Shown here piece by piece: positions 1 through 5,047 of a stretch of 5,047 nucleotides of DNA; position 1 is the stretch's first letter; each line of letters starts with the position of its first letter. Source of the DNA: Kofleriaceae bacterium (GTDB taxonomy: Bacteria > Myxococcota_A > Polyangia > Haliangiales > Haliangiaceae). The DNA lies in assembly GCA_016763395.1 (NCBI GenBank), contig JAESTW010000845.1, forward strand, positions 1 through 5,047, read 5' to 3'. The position numbers and the translations under genes were made by a program. The notes under the pieces were generated by a model. That model ran no database searches, was not told the DNA's origin, and saw nothing but the letters and a program-made list of their open reading frames with translations.

Positions 1-1140
1 GCCAGTATCCCGTACCTCGATTCGAAAGACAGGAGCATCATCCTCCTCGTTTGCATAGGATAGACAAACTTCCACCTCTCCCGTATCGGTGAACTTCAGG
101 GCATTGCCCACTAGGTTTACAAGCACCTGACGCAGTCGAGCGCTATCACCATTTAGGCTTTGGGGTACCGATGACCCCACTTTCAAGGTCAGATTTATCC
201 CTCTGTCCGAAGCCGCCGTTCGAAAAAGTTGCATCGTAGACTTTAACCATCGCTCTGTATCAAAGGGGGCCGTAACAATGATGAGTTTGCCAGCCTCCAG
301 CTTGGCCAGATCCAAAATATCGTTCACCAAAACGAGAAGAGACTCACCACATTCCTTGGTGTCTAGTGCATACTCATTTTGCACCTCACTTAGAGGAGTA
401 TCGAGAAGCAGATCGGTTAAACCGATCACTCCGTTTAGGGGTGTGCGTATCTCATGGGACATCGTCGCCAAAAATTCTCCTTTTGCCGCCAATGCATTCT
501 CTAATTTCGTCTGTACAGCAAGCAGAGCATTTCGTTGCTCTTCTAGTGCTGTGTGACCTTGGTAGGCTGTAGCAACTACTTTGGCCATCATTATCGCCAT
601 TTGGGAGATCGTCGCGACATAAATTAGTGCGAAGAGACTCAGTTCCCAATTGCCTGTTCTCAGGCAAGACAACCTAAAGGGAACAATACAGGAAAAAATG
701 AACACGAGTGACGCGCCCCTCGATGCGCTGTAAGCGGTAACCACTCCGGCACACAGCCCCGTGAGCAACACGCCGGACATGGCTTGGTGTACCTGACTAG
801 AATACACAAAAAAGACTGAACCGATAAGGCCCCAGAGTATACCCGACACGGCAACTCCATATTGGAAGCGCTTAAGAACCTGTATCGAGGTGAGATAGCC
901 AGCGTCCCGCTTTCGCAGCCAACTCTTGTGCAGCAGTAGTCGGACAACAATCATCACAGAAGTGACTCCTGCCCAGGCGACTAGCATGCTGTGCTTGCCA
1001 AACTCCCAGCTCATCGAGACAAAAATCCAACTGACAAAAATGACCCCAGTAAGGGCGACCTTATTCTGCTGGAGGACTGAGTTTAGCACATGCGCGGCGA
1101 AGCTCTCGCCTTCGTCCTCCGTTGCAGTCACCGGAATCAT
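1..1140 (-). CDS. Membrane sensor histidine kinase (3' end outside window; possibly hybrid)
   Basis: This is the first 380 residues of a two-component sensor kinase that would autophosphorylate on histidine and pass the phosphate to a response regulator; the frame is open to the window edge. Residues about 27-190 hold roughly six hydrophobic helices with short loops (about 28-45, 51-70, 94-113, 119-138, 143-157, 167-190), so there is no sizeable periplasmic sensor domain. A short helical linker (about 195-222) leads into HisKA, with the H box ATMSHEIRTPLNGVIG and phosphoacceptor His229. The HATPase domain begins with the N box RLRQVLVNLVGNALKF (Asn342, Asn346), and the window ends at Asp378-Thr-Gly, the start of the G1 box. 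G2 and any receiver domain lie outside. The ATG at 1140 is chosen because an in-frame TGA lies four codons upstream; it has no convincing Shine-Dalgarno sequence, and GTG at codon 4 is an alternative. The gene starts 63 bp after the lipoprotein stop, with no clear terminator between. Kinase identity is secure; signal and partner are unknown. Confidence 0.93.
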   Translation of the reverse strand, partial: MIPVTATEDEGESFAAHVLNSVLQQNKVALTGVIFVSWIFVSMSWEFGKHSMLVAWAGVTSVMIVVRLLLHKSWLRKRDAGYLTSIQVLKRFQYGVAVSGILWGLIGSVFFVYSSQVHQAMSGVLLTGLCAGVVTAYSASRGASLVFIFSCIVPFRLSCLRTGNWELSLFALIYVATISQMAIMMAKVVATAYQGHTALEEQRNALLAVQTKLENALAAKGEFLATMSHEIRTPLNGVIGLTDLLLDTPLSEVQNEYALDTKECGESLLVLVNDILDLAKLEAGKLIIVTAPFDTERWLKSTMQLFRTAASDRGINLTLKVGSSVPQSLNGDSARLRQVLVNLVGNALKFTDTGEVEVCLSYANEEDDAPVFRIEVRDTG

Positions 1141-1203
1141 GCATATAAGTCAGTCGCCCGCCTCTGGAAGATCTTTAGCACCCAGCGGCTAGAATTGGTT
1201 TAT

Positions 1204-4200
1204 CTAGCTAGCCGGGCGATTTCGGTTCGAGAACCAGGGACGGTACTCCTGCATCTTGCGTCGCTGCTTGGAGGGCGCGTGCCGTGAGCAAGTCGACATC
1301 TCGTCCGAGTCCTCGGCGGCAGCCCAGCGAATTTCCGGACAATCATTGGGATTGTAGGCCATTTCAAAGACAACTCGCCTGTCGATCAAATCCTTGAGAG
1401 TTAGTTTCCAAGAACTTCCGTCCGAACGTTTGTAGCTGAATTCTCGCTTGCTCAGTTCTTCGTCCAAACGGCTCTGTAGGGCAGTAACGCGCTCATCAAC
1501 TTCACTTGCCTCCACTCCATACTGGGCAGGAGATCGCTTTACCGCTGCGGGGAAGTCGACCACCGTGTGAATCGCGATGAGTAGACGCCAGTCTCGAGAA
1601 GGAGTTGAGAAATCTTCCCAGGGACCGCTGGTGAGGAAAATCTTCGACCCCTTGGGCATGTCAATTGGCCTAAACTTCCGCGAGGCCATGAAGTCTTCTC
1701 CGGTCAAAACCGAGGTCCCGCGCCGGAGTACTTGTTCTTCGAGCGCGTCGACGAGCGAGGTCAGTTTGGCATTCGGATCGAGCGCGCGCGGATTGATAAT
1801 CGACTCCATAGTGTCGTAGAAATCACTCTCGGAGCCTTCGTATTGCTCACGGGAGTACACAGCGGTTTTGTCACGGCGCAGTTCTTTATTTGTCCGAGTT
1901 GCTAGCCTTTTTGTCTTTCGGTCAAAGTACCAGGGCCGAAATGCCTTAAAGCCAGCTCCACCACTGTCGGTCTCTGGACGAAAGAGAAACGAGCCCTGCC
2001 AGAACCTTCGTCGACCGATGGTGCCGTCGGGTTGCGCGTCAGCTCCCACCAGCGTTCCATAGCCCGTGCTGCCCTGCTCAATCCAATCGACAACGACCAA
2101 GAGGTGTCCGTATGGGTCGGTGAAGAGCGTTCCCGGACGCAGGCTCTCGCGCTTTAGCTCAACCGGGTAGAAGTCACTCAAGTCCGCGTTAGGTGCTGTT
2201 CGTCCACTGGAAGAGTGAACCTTGCGCCGGACATGGCGATTGACAAAGTCCGCGAAGACGGCGACATCACCCTTGCCTTTGAAGTTCGAGCGCGCCATCA
2301 AGTTACCTTCCACCATCTTGCATTTCGGCGGTTTCCCTTCTCTAGCACGCCGGCATTCGTGCACGCCAAAAGGCAGTCCGAGTTTCCAGGCGAAGTAGGC
2401 CCTTATGGTGTAGGGCAAATCCGCGCAATCAGGCTTGAGTTTGATGTCGCCCTCTTCGTCTTTGCCAAAGTAGTTGAAGAGAACATTGCGTTCCGGGTCA
2501 CGCAATACCGAGTGAAAGTTCGGCCATGTCCGGTCGTCGCCAGCTGGGTAGTCAAAGAGTCGCTCGCTAAAGAGCGCATATAAATCTTCGTAACGCGGGC
2601 TCCACTTGCGTTTCAGCGACCAAATCGGGCGAAGGTCCTCTTCCTCCTCGGACGAAGGCGCACTGCCTTTTGCTGTTCGCCCACCGCGGGGAGAACCTTT
2701 GCTGACTTTGAAGGTTGTGCAGCCATAGTGGGTTGTGCCATCGCCCCAAACTGCCATCCATTTTCCCGCTTTGGGCTCGTCAAGCTGTCCAATGAACCCC
2801 TTGGGTGGCCCACCTGTCTCGATCGTCATCGAATCATGACGCACACCTTTGGAGTCGAAGAAGCTAATGGTTGCCGGACCAATAGCATCTCGGGTACTGG
2901 CTATCACTCGGACAGGGTTTCCTCGGAACGGCTTTTGGGGAGTAATAAACAGCCCCTTTGAAGGAAGCTTCTTGCATTCTCTCGAACTTGGCTTAGACGT
3001 GGGCGCCGCCGGTCTGAGCTTGGCCAGAGAGCGAACCGATTCGCTAGGAGCGTTGCCGATAACCGTCACCTTGGTGATGCGTTCGATAAGTGCAGTCTTG
3101 CGAGTATCCCGTCCGAGTTCTAGCCCACCGACCTGAACTCGTCCGACCACCATCGTAGTGCTGCCACCTTCCGCACAAGGCTCCAGGTAGTACGAGAGAG
3201 CGTGAATTGCCATTGGCACGTCGCTCTCGTCCCTTCCCAGATACATCATAATATGTCCGGGAATGTGGAGAATTACGATTCCCGAGTCAGCAGCTTGGTC
3301 AATAATCTCCTGCTTCGTCTTGTCCGCAACCTCGGCCACATCGAAGGAATAGCTGCCAGCCTTGGCTTGCCATCCACTAAAACGAGGCAACTTGACATCA
3401 AACGATCCAAGTAAGTCGAGCATGAGCCGTGAGCAATCGATTCCGCCATCTGCGCCACCGAAACCGTAGGGTGTTCCGAGATAAGAGAGAACTTCTCCGA
3501 GAACAGCCCGGCGTGTCAGTTCTCGACTCGTCGGCCTGTGCTCACCAGCTTTTAGCGTGATATCCGTAAATCCACCTGCTGTCGCTACCCGGACACTAGT
3601 CTTTGTCGAGTCGGTGTACGGGAGTCGCGTGTGTCTTGGCAGCGATGCCCCCGAACGCTTCACATCTGTACTCAATATCGCAAAGGGGCCGAGCGCATGC
3701 GCTTCTAGCTCACCTAGTGCAATCGCCTTGGACATCGGTGCAGTCTTTTTTACAAAGCCCCAAGAGGTTGCCGTACGGGCCAAGATCATGTCTCCGCTCC
3801 ACGGCGCTATCAACTGAACAAGTTCCTGCGCGTGAATATTGCTGCAGTGGTTTCGGTTTGTGCGATCGTTGCTAGTGTCCGAATCAAAAAAACCAGCCGT
3901 CGTCGGCGCACAGTAAATCTGAACTTCCTCGAGTGCCACTCGATAGTCCGAATTGAAGCTGTACGACTTCGGGCTGTGAAACGCGTCTGGCCCCTCGTCA
4001 CCACGATACTCGCCTTCGCTGAGCTTCTTTTTCATCCAGTCAAAGCGAACGGACAACTCACCACGGAGTTCCTCCTCATCCACCGGAAGCAAGATGTCTT
4101 TTTGCGGATAGAAGCCCGGACGCTCAACGCCATAAGAACGGTTGAGGTCCTCAACTTGGGACGTCGTAAGAAGTACCTCATCAAGGTCGTGCTTCTTCCC

Positions 4201-4413
4201 AAGAACCTTGAACCAATACTCTGGCGTGCGATGGGCTTCGCTCACTCCCGCTAAGAGTACCGGTGCCTCCCGTTCTTCTGGACAGGACTCTGCCCCTTGT
4301 GAATCGTTCGCGGTGGCTTCACCTTTGCCAGCCGTACTCGTAGATCCACCACAGCTAGGAAAAACACTAACAGTGGCCAAAACAAAAAATATGGAATAAA
4401 AACGGTTTGTCAT
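1204..4413 (-). CDS. Large NlpC/P60-family cell-wall peptidase lipoprotein with a second putative papain-like domain
   Basis: A predicted envelope lipoprotein of 1069 residues. Residues 1-21 form a signal peptide ending in a lipobox-like VFPSC (Cys21; Phe at -3 is not canonical), followed by a Gly/Ser/Thr-rich stalk. Residues about 50-135 resemble the N-terminal stabilising region of SH3b-containing NlpC/P60 enzymes, and about 155-290 look like paired SH3b domains (TATSWGFVKKTAP). Residues about 300-430 are the NlpC/P60 catalytic domain: GTPYGFGG, Cys327 in GGIDCSRLM, LPRFSGWQAKAG, His387 in IPGHIMMYLG and His404. Known relatives hydrolyse bonds in peptidoglycan stem peptides (gamma-D-Glu to diamino acid), which is the likely reaction here. 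Residues about 485-572 look like an Ig-like beta-sandwich, then an acidic linker (about 575-595). Residues about 600-830 carry a second Cys/His pattern, Cys663 in PDCADLPYTIRAYF and His770 in DPYGHLLVVVDW with Asp792 nearby, suggesting another papain-like fold. Residues about 850-1069 are unrecognised. The usual NlpC/P60 lipoprotein is about half this length. The start is supported by GAGGA nine bases upstream. Confidence 0.9.
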   Translation of the reverse strand: MTNRFYSIFFVLATVSVFPSCGGSTSTAGKGEATANDSQGAESCPEEREAPVLLAGVSEAHRTPEYWFKVLGKKHDLDEVLLTTSQVEDLNRSYGVERPGFYPQKDILLPVDEEELRGELSVRFDWMKKKLSEGEYRGDEGPDAFHSPKSYSFNSDYRVALEEVQIYCAPTTAGFFDSDTSNDRTNRNHCSNIHAQELVQLIAPWSGDMILARTATSWGFVKKTAPMSKAIALGELEAHALGPFAILSTDVKRSGASLPRHTRLPYTDSTKTSVRVATAGGFTDITLKAGEHRPTSRELTRRAVLGEVLSYLGTPYGFGGADGGIDCSRLMLDLLGSFDVKLPRFSGWQAKAGSYSFDVAEVADKTKQEIIDQAADSGIVILHIPGHIMMYLGRDESDVPMAIHALSYYLEPCAEGGSTTMVVGRVQVGGLELGRDTRKTALIERITKVTVIGNAPSESVRSLAKLRPAAPTSKPSSRECKKLPSKGLFITPQKPFRGNPVRVIASTRDAIGPATISFFDSKGVRHDSMTIETGGPPKGFIGQLDEPKAGKWMAVWGDGTTHYGCTTFKVSKGSPRGGRTAKGSAPSSEEEEDLRPIWSLKRKWSPRYEDLYALFSERLFDYPAGDDRTWPNFHSVLRDPERNVLFNYFGKDEEGDIKLKPDCADLPYTIRAYFAWKLGLPFGVHECRRAREGKPPKCKMVEGNLMARSNFKGKGDVAVFADFVNRHVRRKVHSSSGRTAPNADLSDFYPVELKRESLRPGTLFTDPYGHLLVVVDWIEQGSTGYGTLVGADAQPDGTIGRRRFWQGSFLFRPETDSGGAGFKAFRPWYFDRKTKRLATRTNKELRRDKTAVYSREQYEGSESDFYDTMESIINPRALDPNAKLTSLVDALEEQVLRRGTSVLTGEDFMASRKFRPIDMPKGSKIFLTSGPWEDFSTPSRDWRLLIAIHTVVDFPAAVKRSPAQYGVEASEVDERVTALQSRLDEELSKREFSYKRSDGSSWKLTLKDLIDRRVVFEMAYNPNDCPEIRWAAAEDSDEMSTCSRHAPSKQRRKMQEYRPWFSNRNRPAS

Positions 4414-4422
4414 CGCCAGCGA

Positions 4423-4427
4423 TCCTC
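4423..4427 (-). promoter_or_regulatory. Shine-Dalgarno sequence of the lipoprotein gene
   Basis: GAGGA on the minus strand, nine bases before the ATG at 4413. It supports this start for the lipoprotein, which also gives a complete signal peptide immediately downstream. Confidence 0.7.
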
Positions 4428-4428
4428 A

Positions 4429-4455
4429 GTGTGTATTGGTGGCCGTGGTGTGTAT
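4429..4455 (-). repeat. Short direct repeat ATACACAC in the ampG-lipoprotein gap
   Basis: Two identical copies of ATACACAC (minus strand) at 4448-4455 and 4429-4436, 19 bases start to start. The upstream copy overlaps the -10-like element and the downstream copy lies two bases from the Shine-Dalgarno sequence. The repeat itself is certain; a role as a regulator binding site is speculative, since eight-base repeats of simple composition arise by chance. Confidence 0.35.
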
Positions 4456-4459
4456 AGCA
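4451..4459 (-). promoter_or_regulatory. Weak extended -10-like element upstream of the lipoprotein gene
   Basis: TGCTATACA on the minus strand has the TGn extension and four of six bases of the TATAAT consensus. It lies in the 70 bp gap after ampG, about 38 bases before the start codon. I see no good -35 hexamer at the right distance, so a separate promoter here is only a possibility and read-through from ampG is equally likely. Confidence 0.2.
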
Positions 4460-4483
4460 TGACCGGAATTGGCCTGTGCGCCG

Positions 4484-5047
4484 TCATTTTGCAGTGACTC
4501 GGGGCAATCCAGCGCCCTTGGGCAAGAAAAAGAGCATGACAAGCGCCGGCAAGCCTGCAAGCGCACTCATCGTAAAGAACCACTGCCAACCTATCTCCTC
4601 CTGAATCACGCCCGACCAGCCACTTACAAAGCGGCCAAGGATCGCAGTCGCACTCGATAGCGCAGCGTATTGAAAGGCAGTGAAGCGCCGGTCGCACAAC
4701 GACATTAGAAACACAACAAGAGCCGCAACCGCCAAGCCGTTGCAGAACTGATCGGTGATAACGATCAAGGTTAGAGCGCCTTCACTCGGGCCCACTTGAA
4801 CGAGCATTCCATAGAGTAAGTTGGGAACCGCCTGTAGTATTCCAAAGATAAGAAGACTTCGCCGGATGCCGATTCGAGTTACCGCAAAGCCGCCAAGGAT
4901 AGTCCCGGCGATGGACGCTGGCATGCCCACGCCTTTGTTGATTAGGCCAACCGTACCGGCATCAAACCCAATGTCTATCAAAAATGGGTGAATGAGTTGT
5001 CCGGCAATATTCTCGCCGAGTTTGTAGAAGAGAAGAAAGACAAGGAC
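4484..5047 (-). CDS. ampG: AmpG-family muropeptide permease, C-terminal part (5' end outside window)
   Basis: The last 187 residues of a major facilitator superfamily transporter, open at the window edge. AmpG proteins in the inner membrane import GlcNAc-anhydroMurNAc peptides from the periplasm for wall recycling, driven by the proton gradient; in some bacteria this also sets beta-lactamase induction. Family signatures, matched from memory of E. coli AmpG, include LFYKLGENIAG, GFDAGTVGLINKG, RSLLIFGILQ, and the run from VVFLMSLC through RRFTAFQYAALSS to LGRFVSGWSG. The segment has about five to six hydrophobic helices, matching the second six-helix half of an MFS protein. It ends soon after the last helix (MLFFLPKGAG then LPRVTAK), so it lacks the extra C-terminal helices of the longer E. 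coli protein. A TTG near 4981 is not a credible start because family-typical sequence continues upstream to the window end. Its stop lies 70 bp before the lipoprotein start, a context consistent with wall recycling. Another AmpG-like transporter subtype is possible, but the match is strong. Confidence 0.92.
   Translation of the reverse strand, partial: VLVFLLFYKLGENIAGQLIHPFLIDIGFDAGTVGLINKGVGMPASIAGTILGGFAVTRIGIRRSLLIFGILQAVPNLLYGMLVQVGPSEGALTLIVITDQFCNGLAVAALVVFLMSLCDRRFTAFQYAALSSATAILGRFVSGWSGVIQEEIGWQWFFTMSALAGLPALVMLFFLPKGAGLPRVTAK

Noticed and set aside
411..427. Perfect 17-base palindrome GATCGGTTAAACCGATC, arms of 8 bases around one central base
   Set aside because: It lies inside the kinase HisKA coding sequence (residues I-G-L-T-D after the H box) and does not extend further on either side. 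One such palindrome in 5 kb is not surprising, and an operator deep in this coding region is unlikely.
926..1192. Plus-strand and alternative minus-strand open frames over the kinase region (also 278-556 and 660-950)
   Set aside because: The minus-strand frame from 1140 to 1 reads as a continuous histidine kinase with membrane helices, H box and N box, which explains the region; the others are shadows.
1141..1203. Possible terminator between the lipoprotein and the kinase
   Set aside because: Only tiny palindromes (CTAGCTAG at 1204-1211, AGATCT) and a three-base stem are present, with no GC-rich hairpin and no T-run.
2215..2583. 122-codon open frame on the plus strand
   Set aside because: It is antisense to the second peptidase-like domain of the lipoprotein, including Cys663, and shows no independent coding evidence.
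3832..4254. 140-codon open frame on the plus strand
   Set aside because: It lies fully opposite the lipoprotein gene, whose protein has recognisable domains there. The plus-strand product has Arg/Val-rich composition typical of antisense frames and no domain I recognise.
4410..4697. 95-codon minus-strand open frame overlapping the end of ampG and the gap
   Set aside because: It is out of frame with the well-matched AmpG sequence and has the Cys/Arg/Trp-rich composition of a shadow frame.
1..5047. Search for tRNA or rRNA genes, CRISPR arrays, insertion sequences and attachment sites
   Set aside because: The window is almost wholly coding for three recognisable genes. I saw no repeat-spacer pattern, transposase, terminal inverted repeats or structured RNA signature.

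Overview
All three genes in this window lie on the minus strand, in the order (by transcription) ampG (3' part), a 1069-residue lipoprotein, and a sensor histidine kinase (5' part). The gaps are short (70 bp and 63 bp) and neither holds an obvious hairpin plus T-run terminator, so co-transcription is possible. Both outer genes are cut by the window ends. The lipoprotein signal peptide, an AmpG-type muropeptide permease and two-component signalling point to a Gram-negative bacterium. The GC content looks moderate (low to mid 50s by eye, not computed). The lipoprotein style (Cys-Gly-Gly followed by a Ser/Thr/Gly-rich stalk, many modules) reminds me of Myxococcota, Bradymonadota or related deltaproteobacterial lineages, but this is a low-confidence guess.

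Layout: 4484-5047 is the C-terminal part of an AmpG-family transporter, which imports anhydromuropeptides released from peptidoglycan. 1204-4413 is a large predicted lipoprotein with an N-terminal helper region, SH3b-like domains, an NlpC/P60 cysteine peptidase with Cys327/His387/His404, a probable Ig-like beta-sandwich, a second putative papain-like domain with Cys663/His770/Asp792, and an unrecognised C-terminal module. 1-1140 is the N-terminal part of a membrane histidine kinase: about six transmembrane helices, a HisKA dimerisation/phosphoacceptor domain with His229, and the start of the HATPase domain up to the first residues of the G1 box. No stretch over 300 bases lacks a gene.

Working together (inference): the lipoprotein probably trims or cleaves peptidoglycan stem peptides in the envelope, and AmpG carries the resulting muropeptides to the cytoplasm, so the pair reads as a wall turnover and recycling unit. 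The adjacent kinase may respond to envelope or wall state, but nothing in its sequence identifies its signal. The most unusual item is the lipoprotein, which appears to join a classic multi-domain NlpC/P60 enzyme to a second cysteine-peptidase-like half that I cannot assign to a named family.
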